Shown one piece after another: positions 16,454-24,095 of a DNA stretch of 48,854 nt. The notes under the pieces were generated by a model that was not told the DNA's origin, did no database searches, and was given only the letters and a program-made list of their open reading frames with translations. Numbering within the stretch: position 1 is the stretch's first letter; every line of letters starts with the position of its first letter. A program made the position numbers and the translations under genes. Source of the stretch: Pseudomonadales bacterium (GTDB lineage Bacteria; Pseudomonadota; Gammaproteobacteria; Pseudomonadales; Pseudohongiellaceae); the NCBI GenBank assembly GCA_022827425.1, contig JAJDSZ010000060.1, positions 1-48,854 of the forward strand. Direction: 5' to 3'.

Positions 16454-17365
16454 TCAAGACCCCACCTGCCCCCTCAACCACTCCCTCACCCTCCCGCCGG
16501 GGGCGTTGCCGGTCAATTCGGTGGCCAGGTCGGAGGCGGCCAGCAGCGCGCCGGTGTCGATGCCGGTTTCCATGCCCATTTGCCGCAACATCACCACCAC
16601 GTCCTCGGTGGCCACATTGCCGCTGGCGCCGGGAGCGAACGGGCAGCCGCCGAGGCCGCCGATGGAACTGTCGAACCAGCGCACTCCGGCATCGAGCGCG
16701 GCATAGACATTGGCCAGGGCCATGGCCCTCGTGTCGTGGAAATGGCAGCCGAGCACGCCGGGGCCGTGTTCGCCGGCCAGTTCGCCGAGCAGGGCGCTGA
16801 CCCGGGCCGGGTCAGCCGCACCGATGGTGTCCGCCAGAACCAGGCGATGGATTCCGGCATCGACGAAGCGGGCGGCAATCTTGTGGACGATGACGGGGCC
16901 CACGGCGCCTTCGAAAGGGCAGCGAAAACTCACTGCCACAATGACAATCACCTCAATCCCGTCTGCCCTGGCAAGGTCGATGATCCGGCAGGCCGCAAGT
17001 TCGGCATCGGCCATGCCCATGCGGGCATTGCGCCGGGCCATGGTCTCGCTTGCGTAGACCACCATGGTGACCGATTCGGCGCCGGCTTCCCGGGCGAGTT
17101 CATAGCCCCTGGTATTGGGAATGAGAAAGCTGTAACTGGCCCGGCCATTGCGTTCCGTCTGCTCCAGGGATTGCAGCAGCACATCGGTGCCGGCCATTGC
17201 CGGCACGGCTTTCGGCGAGACGAAACTGCCGGCCTCGATGCGGGAAAGCCCCGCGGCCTCCAGCGCCCGGATCAGTTGCAGGCGCCCGGAAACCGGCAGA
17301 ATGCGGCTCTGGCTTTGCAGCCCGTCCCGGGGGCCGACTTCATTGACGGTGACCCGGTCAGACAT
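16454..17365 (-). CDS. Hydroxymethylglutaryl-CoA lyase family enzyme
   Basis: DRE-TIM metallolyase of 303 residues. VNEVGPRDGLQSQ (about 7-19) gives the Arg and metal Asp; GCHFHDTRAMAL holds the metal-binding His pair, and FDSSIGGLGGCPFAPGASGN carries the catalytic loop Cys. The expected reaction is cleavage of a 3-hydroxy-3-methylglutaryl-CoA-like thioester to acetyl-CoA (or a related acyl-CoA) and a keto acid. Its start overlaps the stop of the CoA-transferase gene by one base, so the pair probably activates and cleaves one acid. True HMG-CoA is plausible, but a citramalyl- or related branched acyl-CoA is equally possible. Confidence 0.88.
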   Translation of the reverse strand: MSDRVTVNEVGPRDGLQSQSRILPVSGRLQLIRALEAAGLSRIEAGSFVSPKAVPAMAGTDVLLQSLEQTERNGRASYSFLIPNTRGYELAREAGAESVTMVVYASETMARRNARMGMADAELAACRIIDLARADGIEVIVIVAVSFRCPFEGAVGPVIVHKIAARFVDAGIHRLVLADTIGAADPARVSALLGELAGEHGPGVLGCHFHDTRAMALANVYAALDAGVRWFDSSIGGLGGCPFAPGASGNVATEDVVVMLRQMGMETGIDTGALLAASDLATELTGNAPGGRVREWLRGQVGS

Positions 17366-18573
17366 CAGCCGATCACTCCTTCTTCACGCAGCCGCTTGGT
17401 TTCCGCGGCATCGAGGGCAAGGCAGTCGCGCAGCACTTCGTCGGTATGTTGCCCGAGGCGCGGCGCGGCGCTGTAATCTGTCGTCGCCGTGCGCGACAAC
17501 CTGATCGGATTGCCGGGGCCTTTGGTGGCCCCGCCATCGGGGTGGCGCAGTTCCACCACCATATCCCGCCGCAGCACTTGCGGGTCGGAAAGGGCCTGCT
17601 CGAAATTGTTCACCGGGGCGCAGGGAATGCGTTTTTCCTCCAGCCGGCGCAGCCAGTTGGCGCAGGTGTCCCCCGCAAGCGCCTCTTTGACCCGGCGGTT
17701 GATGTGGTCCCGGTCGCGCCAGCGCCCCGGCTGGGTGTCGTACTCGGGTTTGTCGAGGTCGGGGCAGTCGAGCACCTGTTTCAGGTTTTGCCAGAAGTTG
17801 TCGGTGATGACGGCGATGACAATGAAGCCGTCGGCGCAGCCGAAAGTGTCGTATGGCACATGGACAAAATGGGAATTGCCGATGGGGTGGGGATTTTCCC
17901 CGGAGAGAAAGTACATGGTCGCCATGTAGTTGAGCATGGAGATCTGGCAGTCAAGCATGGAAATGTCGACTTCCTGCCCGCGCCCGCTGCGCTCGCGCTC
18001 CTGCAATGCCGCGAGCACTCCCATCACGCCGAACATGCCGCCGCCGAGATCGCCGATGGGAATGCCGGCGCGGACGGGATGCTCCCGGTCGGACCCGGTG
18101 ATCGACATGCCGCCGCCGGTGGCCTGGGCCACCTGATCGAAGGCGGGCCGCCTGCTGCCGGGGCCGCTGGCGCCGAAGCCGGTTACCATGCAGGCGATGA
18201 TGCGCGGATTGACCTTGGCGAGGCTTGGGTAATCGATGCCGAGCCGTTTCGGCACACCGGCGCCGAAATTGCTGATGACCACGTCGGAGACCGCCACAAG
18301 CCGATAGAAGAGCGCCAGGCCTTCCGTATTCTTCAGGTTGATCGCGACGCTTTTCTTGTTGCGGTTGAGCGTGATGAAATAGGCGCCCATGCCTTCGAGG
18401 GAATAGCGGGGATCGTTGGCGAGCAGTTTGCGGGTGCCTTCGCCGGCGGTGGGTTCGACCTTGATGGTTTCGGCGCCGAGGTCGGCGAGAATCATGCTCG
18501 CATAGGGCCCCGCCAGCATGTGGGTGAGATCGAGTATGCGGATTCCTTCGAGCGCGCCCGGCATGCTATTCAA
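17365..18573 (-). CDS. Class III CoA-transferase (CaiB/BaiF/Frc family)
   Basis: Transfers CoA between carboxylic acids through a glutamyl/aspartyl-CoA mechanism. 402 residues. The family start LEGIRILDLTHMLAGPYASM is clear, and the catalytic Asp175 lies in GIPIGDLGGGMFG. The NRNKKSVAINLK segment and the GRGQEVDISMLDC strand are typical. With the downstream lyase it probably forms a two-step module: activation of a dicarboxylate or hydroxyacid, then C-C cleavage. Overlap is TGATG. It is divergent from the amidohydrolase gene with a family A remnant between them. Substrate unknown. Confidence 0.9.
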   Translation of the reverse strand: MNSMPGALEGIRILDLTHMLAGPYASMILADLGAETIKVEPTAGEGTRKLLANDPRYSLEGMGAYFITLNRNKKSVAINLKNTEGLALFYRLVAVSDVVISNFGAGVPKRLGIDYPSLAKVNPRIIACMVTGFGASGPGSRRPAFDQVAQATGGGMSITGSDREHPVRAGIPIGDLGGGMFGVMGVLAALQERERSGRGQEVDISMLDCQISMLNYMATMYFLSGENPHPIGNSHFVHVPYDTFGCADGFIVIAVITDNFWQNLKQVLDCPDLDKPEYDTQPGRWRDRDHINRRVKEALAGDTCANWLRRLEEKRIPCAPVNNFEQALSDPQVLRRDMVVELRHPDGGATKGPGNPIRLSRTATTDYSAAPRLGQHTDEVLRDCLALDAAETKRLREEGVIG

Positions 18574-18605
18574 CTCCAGAATTTTTCAGGCATGCACCTT
18601 CTCCC

Positions 18606-18655
18606 GGAATCCCCTGTGAGATTCCGCGACTTTGCTTCGCTTCGCGCAGAATCAC
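18606..18655. repeat. Family A repeat, truncated copy A4
   Basis: Only the right half survives: GAGATTCCGCGACTTTGCTTCGCTTCGCGC-type sequence ending AGAATCAC, with a short remnant of the left arm (GGAATCCC). It lies in the divergent gap between the CoA-transferase and amidohydrolase genes. Confidence 0.7.
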
Positions 18656-18696
18656 AGAGGGCTTCCAGCGGATTGCCTTGCAAGATTGTAATTGTA

Positions 18697-18707
18697 ATAA
18701 TGTTATA
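18697..18707 (+). promoter_or_regulatory. Shared 11-bp promoter motif before the amidohydrolase operon
   Basis: ATAATGTTATA matches ATAATGATATA (minus strand 10241-10231, GntR promoter) and ATAATGATATT (minus strand 23429-23419, MFS promoter) at 9-10 of 11 positions. It lies in an AT-rich island in a GC-rich genome, 12 bp before the likely start codon. It could be an operator for the GntR regulator or overlapping -10 sequences. Confidence 0.4.
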
Positions 18708-18719
18708 CCTTTAGGGCAA

Positions 18720-19427
18720 ATGCTCGATTTGGCGAGGAAAAACGGGGCTTGGGATATGGAACGGACAGACCGCACGGCGAAAGAATTATATTTCGAAATC
18801 AAGGCGAACCCCCGTCCGCGATTCGGTTTTGGCGACAAGGCGATCCTGGTCAATGTGGACCTGCAGAAGGTCTACACCCGCCCCGACCTGTTCGTCACGG
18901 CCTATGAAACCGACCCGAAACAGAAGGAATACGTCAATCGCCTCAGCGCCGGTTTCCGCCGCCTTGGCTGGCCGGTGGCGTGGACCTATGTGGCCTATAT
19001 GGAGTCCGGCGAGGACTGCGGCATCTGGGGAACCCGCAGCGACACCCCCGACTCCCTGCAGAACATCAGGCACGGCTCGGAGCGCGCCGAATTCGACGAC
19101 CGGCTCGAAATCGACCGCGGGCGCGATGTCATCTATTGCAAAAAAATGCCCTCGGCTTTTTTCGAGACCCAGTTGCAGTCGCTTTGCGTATGGCACCGGG
19201 TGGACACCGTGGTGCTCACCGGCGGCTCGACTTCCGGCTGCATCCGCGCCAGCGCCGTGGAGTCCCTGTCCCGGGGTTATCGCACCATCGTTCCCGAGGA
19301 ATGTGTCGCCGACAAGCACGAAAGCGTGCACTATGCCAATCTGATGGACCTTGCCATCAAGTACGCCGACGTGATTCCCGTGGCCGAGGTTTTCGCCTGG
19401 CTCGATGCGCTGCCGGCCAAAGGCTGA
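18720..19427 (+). CDS. Isochorismatase-like cysteine amidohydrolase (N-carbamoylsarcosine amidase type)
   Basis: Cysteine hydrolase of the isochorismatase fold, 235 residues from ATG 18720. The triad is visible: Asp47 (VNVDLQKVY), Lys141 or Lys142 (IYCKKMPSAFF) and Cys174 (GGSTSGCIRASAVES). The order and spacing resemble N-carbamoylsarcosine amidohydrolase and ureidoacrylate amidohydrolase, which remove carbamoyl groups to give ammonia and CO2. It begins a plus-strand operon with two PuuE-like deacetylases, so the pathway probably opens a cyclic amide or ureide. An alternative start (MERTDR, 18756) has a GGGG ribosome-binding site and cannot be excluded. Confidence 0.85.
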   Translation: MLDLARKNGAWDMERTDRTAKELYFEIKANPRPRFGFGDKAILVNVDLQKVYTRPDLFVTAYETDPKQKEYVNRLSAGFRRLGWPVAWTYVAYMESGEDCGIWGTRSDTPDSLQNIRHGSERAEFDDRLEIDRGRDVIYCKKMPSAFFETQLQSLCVWHRVDTVVLTGGSTSGCIRASAVESLSRGYRTIVPEECVADKHESVHYANLMDLAIKYADVIPVAEVFAWLDALPAKG

Positions 19428-19435
19428 GCAAAACC

Positions 19436-20368
19436 ATGCAGCCAGACCTCAAACTCTACGACTACTGGCCGTATCGCGACCGGCCGAAAATCGTCTGGCC
19501 CGGCGGCGCGAGAATCGCATTCTGGGTGGCGCCGAACATCGAATTCTACGAACTCGACCCGCCCGCCAATCCTTATCGCAAGCCCTGGCCGCGGCCGTAC
19601 CCCGACGTCGGCGGCTATTCGATCCGCGACTACGGCAACCGGGTGGGACACGAGCGGCAAATGCGCCTGCTCGACCGCTTTGGCATTCGCGGTTCGGTCT
19701 CGCTGTCGGCGGCGCTGTGCGAGCATCATCCCGAAATCATCGCGGCCTGCGCCGAGCGCGACTGGGAGTTTTTCAGCCACGGCATCTACAACACCCGCTA
19801 CACCTATGGCCTTTCCGAGGAGCAGGAGCGGGCCATGATCCTCGACGCCATGGACACCATCGAAAAGCATACCGGAAGGCGCCCGGCGGGCTATCTGGCG
19901 CCGGCGCTGTCCCATTCCGAACACACCATGGACCTGTTCGCCGAGGCCGGCGGTGTCTATACCTGCGACCTGTTTCACGACGACCAGCCCACCCCGGTGC
20001 GGGTGCGCGGCGGCCAGCGCTTCATCTCGATTCCCTATTCGCTGGAGATGAACGACACCATCGCCTATGTCGTCAATCGCATCGAGCCCCGGCGCTACGG
20101 CGGCATGCTGCGGGACAATTTCGACCGCCTCTACGCCGAAGGGGAAACCAGCGGCACGGTCATGTGCATTCCCACCCACAACTACCAGGTGAGTTGCCCC
20201 CATCGCCTCGCCGCACTCGAGCAGGCGCTTGCATACATCACCGGGCATGACGGGATCTGGGTCGCCACCGGGCGGGAAATCGCCGAGTACTTTCTCGCCA
20301 ATTACTACGATTGCGTGGTTGCGGACATTCTCCGCAAGCGGGAGGCCGCCGGTGGCGACGCCGCTTGA
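19436..20368 (+). CDS. Polysaccharide deacetylase-fold hydrolase, PuuE/allantoinase-like (1)
   Basis: NodB-fold metal-dependent amidohydrolase of 310 residues, of the branch that includes the cofactor-light allantoinase PuuE. Markers are VWPGGARIAFWV, the IRDYGNRVGHERQMRLLD segment and EFFSHGIYNTRYTYG with a conserved His. The canonical TFDD metal Asp motif of chitin deacetylases is absent, as in PuuE, so a small C-N bonded substrate is likelier than a polysaccharide. The start at 19436 follows the amidohydrolase by 8 bp. No signal peptide: it acts in the cytoplasm. It is a clear paralogue of the next gene. Confidence 0.87.
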   Translation: MQPDLKLYDYWPYRDRPKIVWPGGARIAFWVAPNIEFYELDPPANPYRKPWPRPYPDVGGYSIRDYGNRVGHERQMRLLDRFGIRGSVSLSAALCEHHPEIIAACAERDWEFFSHGIYNTRYTYGLSEEQERAMILDAMDTIEKHTGRRPAGYLAPALSHSEHTMDLFAEAGGVYTCDLFHDDQPTPVRVRGGQRFISIPYSLEMNDTIAYVVNRIEPRRYGGMLRDNFDRLYAEGETSGTVMCIPTHNYQVSCPHRLAALEQALAYITGHDGIWVATGREIAEYFLANYYDCVVADILRKREAAGGDAA

Positions 20369-21281
20369 TCCGGCTTATCTGCGCTACCGCCATCGCCGTC
20401 AGGGAATGGACCACCAGCGCTACGCCTGGTCGCAATTGCACCAGCGCGAGCCGGTAGAGTGGCCCGGTGGCGCGCAGGTCGCTTTCTGGGTCAATGTCTG
20501 CGTGCAGTTCTTCCCCCTGAACCCGCGCGGCGCTCCCTTCGCCGTCCCCGGCGGCATGAGCATGCCCTATCCCGACCTGCGCCACTTCAGCCTGCGCGAT
20601 TACGGCAACCGGGTGGGAATCTTCCGCATGCTCGACGCCCTTGACCGCTGCCGGATCAAGCCAAGTTTCGCCGTCAATGGCGTCATGGCGGAGCGGGCGC
20701 CGTATCTGCTTTCCGTCCTGCGCGAGCGCGGCGACGAAATCGCCGCCCATGGCTGGGACATGGACAGCCCGCACCATGGCGGCCTCACGCCCATGGAAGA
20801 AACCGACCTGATCCGGCGCAGTATCGACAGCCTGGAGGAGGCCACCGGGCGCCCGGTGCGGGGCTGGCTCAGCCCGGCGCGCAACGAAAGCCCCTTGACG
20901 CCGGATTTGCTGAAAGAGCAGGGGATCGTCTGGTTTGCCGACTGGGTCAATGACGAGATGCCCTACCGCTTCCATACCCGGGCGGGGGACTTATGGGCCA
21001 TGCCCCTTCCCAATGAAATCGAGGACCGCTTCATCCTCGTGCAGAACCTGCATTCGGAGGATTCCTGGGTGGACCAGGTCTGCGATTCCTGTGATTTTCT
21101 GCTCAAGGAGGCGGCGGAATCCGGCGGGCGCATGCTTTGCCTCAACCTGCACCCCTGGGTGCTCGGTCAGCCCCACCGCATCGCCCGCCTGGAGCGGGCG
21201 CTGGACTACATCACCGCACAAGCCGGTGTCTGGCCGGCCACGCCGGGAGAGATTCTGCGGCATCCGTCATTCCGCGCGTAG
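20352..21281 (+). CDS. Polysaccharide deacetylase-fold hydrolase, PuuE/allantoinase-like (2)
   Basis: Second NodB-fold protein, 309 residues, from GTG 20352 with GGAGG 7 bp before it; it overlaps the first deacetylase by 17 bp. It shares WPGGAQVAFWVNV, SLRDYGNRVGIFRMLDALD and IAAHGWDMDSPHHGG with its neighbour. Two paralogues side by side suggest sequential substrates or a heteromeric enzyme. Odd feature: the last codons and stop (SFRA-stop) are made from a family A repeat end, GTCATTCCGCGCGTAG (21265-21280), so the native C-terminus has been replaced or extended by repeat insertion. Confidence 0.86.
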   Translation: MATPLDPAYLRYRHRRQGMDHQRYAWSQLHQREPVEWPGGAQVAFWVNVCVQFFPLNPRGAPFAVPGGMSMPYPDLRHFSLRDYGNRVGIFRMLDALDRCRIKPSFAVNGVMAERAPYLLSVLRERGDEIAAHGWDMDSPHHGGLTPMEETDLIRRSIDSLEEATGRPVRGWLSPARNESPLTPDLLKEQGIVWFADWVNDEMPYRFHTRAGDLWAMPLPNEIEDRFILVQNLHSEDSWVDQVCDSCDFLLKEAAESGGRMLCLNLHPWVLGQPHRIARLERALDYITAQAGVWPATPGEILRHPSFRA

Positions 21282-21406
21282 CCCTCCCTCACCCTGTCAT
21301 TCCGCGCGGAGCGAAGCGCAGTCGCAGAATCTCATGCCGTGCCCGTCCAACAAGATTCTGCGACTACGCGCGGAATGACGGGGCGGAAGCAAAGCGCGGA
21401 ATGACG
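21265..21406. repeat. Family A palindromic repeat, copy A5 with extra ends
   Basis: The best-preserved copy. The outer arms GTCATTCCGCGCG (21296-21308) and CGCGCGGAATGAC (21367-21379) pair perfectly, and so do the inner arms AGTCGCAGAATCT (21320-21332) and AGATTCTGCGACT (21353-21365). Solitary ends lie on both sides (21265-21280 inside the deacetylase gene, and 21394-21406). It stands between convergent genes and would be a strong bidirectional hairpin, so probably terminates both transcripts. Confidence 0.9.
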
Positions 21407-21427
21407 GAATGGGGCTACGCGCGCCAC

Positions 21428-22105
21428 TCAAACGAACTTGGTCGCGCCAAAGAAGGCTACCGTGGCGATGCCGACCCAGTACACATAGGCCAGACGCTTG
21501 CCGAAGCGCAGCGACTTCTCCAGGGTGCTTTCCGCCTCGGGATCGGGTCCGGCGGCCAGCACCCGGAACAGTTCGGTCCATTCGCGCATGATGTAGCGCA
21601 GTTGCAGGCCGATGATGAGCATCAGGCCATAGATCAGCACTTTCCAGGCAAACCATTTCTGCCCCGTGCCGGCCTCGAAGGGACCATAGCCGAGCAGGGA
21701 CGACACCGCGGTGATCAACAGGGTGGGAATGACCACATAGCGGATGCGCTCGTCCCAGATCGTCAGGCGGATGCCCCGGTCGGTTTCGCGATGGAGGAAA
21801 GCCGCCCAGCACAGCGTCAGCCAGCCGGCGAACAGCGCCCACATCAGCCACAGCCAGATGCCGCCCAGGGGCTGTACGCCCCAGATATTGCCCATGTGCA
21901 GGCCCAGCGGCAGCAGCATGATGATGCCGGTGCGGGCGAGAATATCGATCCGGTAGGCGGTTTCCATATGCCGCCGCCGCTCTTCCATGGACAAGCGGCG
22001 ATTGATCACATGGGTGGAAGTCTGGAATACGCCCCATTCGCCCCCCAGCCAGTAGACCATGGCCAGAATATGCAGCCAGCGCAGCACCGCGAGCTCGGTA
22101 ATCAT
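21428..22105 (-). CDS. Six-helix integral membrane protein of unknown function
   Basis: 225 residues with six predicted helices (about 6-27, 57-77, 80-104, 121-141, 150-172, 201-222). Conserved-looking His residues lie in helix 1 (RWLHILAMVYWLGG) and helix 2 (PLGLHMG). This resembles small haem- or copper-binding membrane proteins such as CopD-like proteins and the membrane domain of the urate oxidase PuuD, which would suit the PuuE-like neighbours, but I cannot assign it. There is no C-terminal cytochrome domain. It starts 16 bp after the MFS gene stop, so the two are cotranscribed. Confidence 0.8.
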   Translation of the reverse strand: MITELAVLRWLHILAMVYWLGGEWGVFQTSTHVINRRLSMEERRRHMETAYRIDILARTGIIMLLPLGLHMGNIWGVQPLGGIWLWLMWALFAGWLTLCWAAFLHRETDRGIRLTIWDERIRYVVIPTLLITAVSSLLGYGPFEAGTGQKWFAWKVLIYGLMLIIGLQLRYIMREWTELFRVLAAGPDPEAESTLEKSLRFGKRLAYVYWVGIATVAFFGATKFV

Positions 22106-22121
22106 TGCAATCTCCCCTGGT

Positions 22122-23381
22122 TCAGGTCGAGGCGCCCGTAGCAGGCGCCGGCGCCGCCTCCGCCCCGGGCTGCCTGACCTGGGTCAGCGCCGCCAGAGCG
22201 ACCACGATTAGCGCGGCGAAAATCAGAAACGGCAGTTCATAGCTGCCGGTGGTGTCGTAAATCACTCCCGTGAGCCAGATGCCGAGGCCGCCGCCGCTGG
22301 CGTCGAGCACGGTGATGGTGCCGAGAATCTTGCCGGCGTCGCGGATGCCGAAAATGTTCATGACGGTGAGTTGGATCATGGTGTAGACCCCGCCCCAGCC
22401 GAGGCCGAAGGCGGTCACCGCGACCCAGATCAGCGCCACGTCCATGCGGATCAGAATCAGCGAACCGAGCAGCATCACCAGGATGTTGCCGTAGAATACC
22501 TTGCGCTTGTCGAGGTAATCCGCCGCCAGGCCGAATACGACTTTGCCGATCAGGGCGCAGAAAAAGAACAGGCTGATGGCGTTGGTCGCCACCTGGGCGT
22601 CGAAGTCGGCGTCGGTCATGTAGACGAAGATATGCGCCTGGGTGCCAAGCACGGTATAGAAAGTCGCCATGGCGATGATCGCCAGCGCCCAGAACGAGCG
22701 GCTGCGCAAGGCGTCGGCGTAGGCCATGCCGCTCCCGGGATCGGTTGCCGCTTGCCGCGCGGATGCCGCGCCCTCCCGGTCCGGGCGAGCATCCCCATTG
22801 TCGGGCCTGTCCTTGACCAGCAGCCAGGTCAGCACCAGCATCACCGCGGGAAACAGGCTGCCCCACAGGAATGCGCTGCGCCAGTCCAGGGCCTCGATCA
22901 TCGCGGTGCCGTATTGGGGGAAAACGATGCCACCGAGGCTCGTTCCCATCAGGGCGATGCCGATGGCGGTGCCGCGATAGCGCCCGAACCACTTGGATAC
23001 CAGAATCACCGCGGCATTGAGGCCGCAGACCACCAGCACCAGGGCGAACAGGGCATGCACCAGATAGAGCTCGGCGAGGCTGTCCATCCGGCTGTAGGCG
23101 ATGTTGCCCAGAATCAGCAGTCCCCAGCCGACCAGCATGCAGACCCGCACGCCGAAACGGTCGATCAGGATGCCGGTCGCCGGCGCCACCAGACCCGCGA
23201 GCAGCAGGGTAATCATGTCGCGGAAAGTGATCTCGCCCAGGGACCAGCCGAACTCGTTCATGAACTCGACATTGAAGACCGACAGCCCGGAAATGGTCTG
23301 CCCGTTGCTCACCATCAGCGCGATACAGGCGAAAACCGCGATCAACCAAGGGTAGTATCCGCTGGCGCGCAGACTGTTCAT
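22122..23381 (-). CDS. MFS transporter
   Basis: Major-facilitator permease of 419 residues with 12 predicted helices and a cytoplasmic loop near residues 190-215 (VKDRPDNGDARPD). Motif-A-like GILIDRFGVRVCMLVG lies after helix 2 and its repeat GLAADYLDKRKVF in the second half. This type commonly carries monocarboxylates or other organic acids. Together with the CoA-transferase/lyase and amidohydrolase operons it is the likely importer of the island substrate. Its promoter region carries the ATAATGATATT motif (23429-23419). Substrate unknown. Confidence 0.9.
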   Translation of the reverse strand: MNSLRASGYYPWLIAVFACIALMVSNGQTISGLSVFNVEFMNEFGWSLGEITFRDMITLLLAGLVAPATGILIDRFGVRVCMLVGWGLLILGNIAYSRMDSLAELYLVHALFALVLVVCGLNAAVILVSKWFGRYRGTAIGIALMGTSLGGIVFPQYGTAMIEALDWRSAFLWGSLFPAVMLVLTWLLVKDRPDNGDARPDREGAASARQAATDPGSGMAYADALRSRSFWALAIIAMATFYTVLGTQAHIFVYMTDADFDAQVATNAISLFFFCALIGKVVFGLAADYLDKRKVFYGNILVMLLGSLILIRMDVALIWVAVTAFGLGWGGVYTMIQLTVMNIFGIRDAGKILGTITVLDASGGGLGIWLTGVIYDTTGSYELPFLIFAALIVVALAALTQVRQPGAEAAPAPATGAST

Positions 23382-23412
23382 GGAGATTTTCCCGGCAACG
23401 ACAAGTTAGACC

Positions 23413-23429
23413 TAATGTAATATCATTAT
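23413..23429 (-). promoter_or_regulatory. Shared promoter motif and inverted repeat before the MFS gene
   Basis: TAATG-TAATAT-CATTA (23413-23428) is a 5-bp inverted repeat, and on the minus strand 23429-23419 reads ATAATGATATT, the motif also found at the GntR promoter and the amidohydrolase promoter. It starts about 30 bp upstream of the MFS start codon. CATAAT within it could also be the -10. Confidence 0.4.
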
Positions 23430-23500
23430 GCATAAGTTGCAAACGCCGGGTGGAGCATACATGATTCCTGGAACCCGAATCTGCCAAACCCGACTCCGTC

Positions 23501-23661
23501 ATGCAGCGCCGCCAGCTACCCATCGGCATCCAGAGCTTCCGCACCCTCCGGGAGGACGGTTGCTATTACGTCGACAAGACACCCCTGATCCACCAGCTGG
23601 TGAGCCAGGGCCGCCACTGCTTCCTGTCACGCCCGCGCCGCTTCGGCAAGAGCCTGCTGCG
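23501..23661 (+). pseudogene. Remnant of an AAA-ATPase-like / PD-(D/E)XK nuclease family gene
   Basis: The first about 54 codons are well conserved: RRQLPIGIQSFRTLRE, YYVDKTPLIHQLV and the Walker A-like FLSRPRRFGKSLL. This is the start of the AAA-ATPase_like (DUF1703-type) family, normally about 500 residues. Right after the Walker A the match is lost in GC-rich sequence, and a family B element begins at 23709. The rest of the gene is gone. These genes are often multicopy in symbiont and environmental genomes. The remainder of the gap, 23382-24095, holds the MFS promoter, this remnant, the repeat and about 160 bp with no recognised feature. Confidence 0.75.
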
Positions 23662-23708
23662 GCATGTGGCGGGGCGGAGGGGGGAGGTCCGGGAGCGGGG
23701 CGCGGACC

Positions 23709-23936
23709 TTAGGTATTCTCTGAAAAACTCCCTCCCTGGAGTTTTTCATTATCGCAAAACAAAAGCGTGGTTTTGTTTTGCTTGCGAATTCAATGGCTAG
23801 CTCCAGTTGCGGAGCATAGCTCCGCGCCGTTGCGGCCGCGCCCGAAGCCGCGCTTCGAAAACGCTTGCCTCCACCCATCGAATTCGGCGACACATCCTTG
23901 TGCCGCAGGGAAGCCCTGACTTGATCAGAGCTTCCC
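23709..23936 (+). repeat. Family B multi-hairpin element, copy B1 (long form)
   Basis: A chain of hairpins: GAAAAACTCC/GGAGTTTTTC (23722-23747), GCAAAACAAAA/TTTTGTTTTGC (23754-23781), GCGGAGC/GCTCCGC in an internal segment, CGAAGC/GCTTCG, and GGGAAGCCCTGA/TCAGAGCTTCCC (23908-23936, one mismatch). It starts AGGTATTCTCTG and ends AGCTTCCC. The same element, shorter by about 70 bp and inverted, is at 34531-34684; the right half is at 46689-46780. No coding capacity. It lies beside a broken ATPase gene. Confidence 0.85.
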
Positions 23937-24095
23937 CAAGCCCCTGACTGACTCGCGCGATAACTCGATTGGCGCGGCCCCCAACCACGCTTGCAATCAC
24001 TGGCGCGTTGGTGGGATATTTGAGTTGGGCCTAACGCGACCGGAAATCCCTGTCCGGATTCCGCCGCCGGCGCAAACGCAAATGGCGGAGTCAAC

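Noticed and set aside
23722-23781. CRISPR-like spaced repeats in family B elements
   Set aside because: The hairpins differ from each other and are not a repeated unit with unique spacers.
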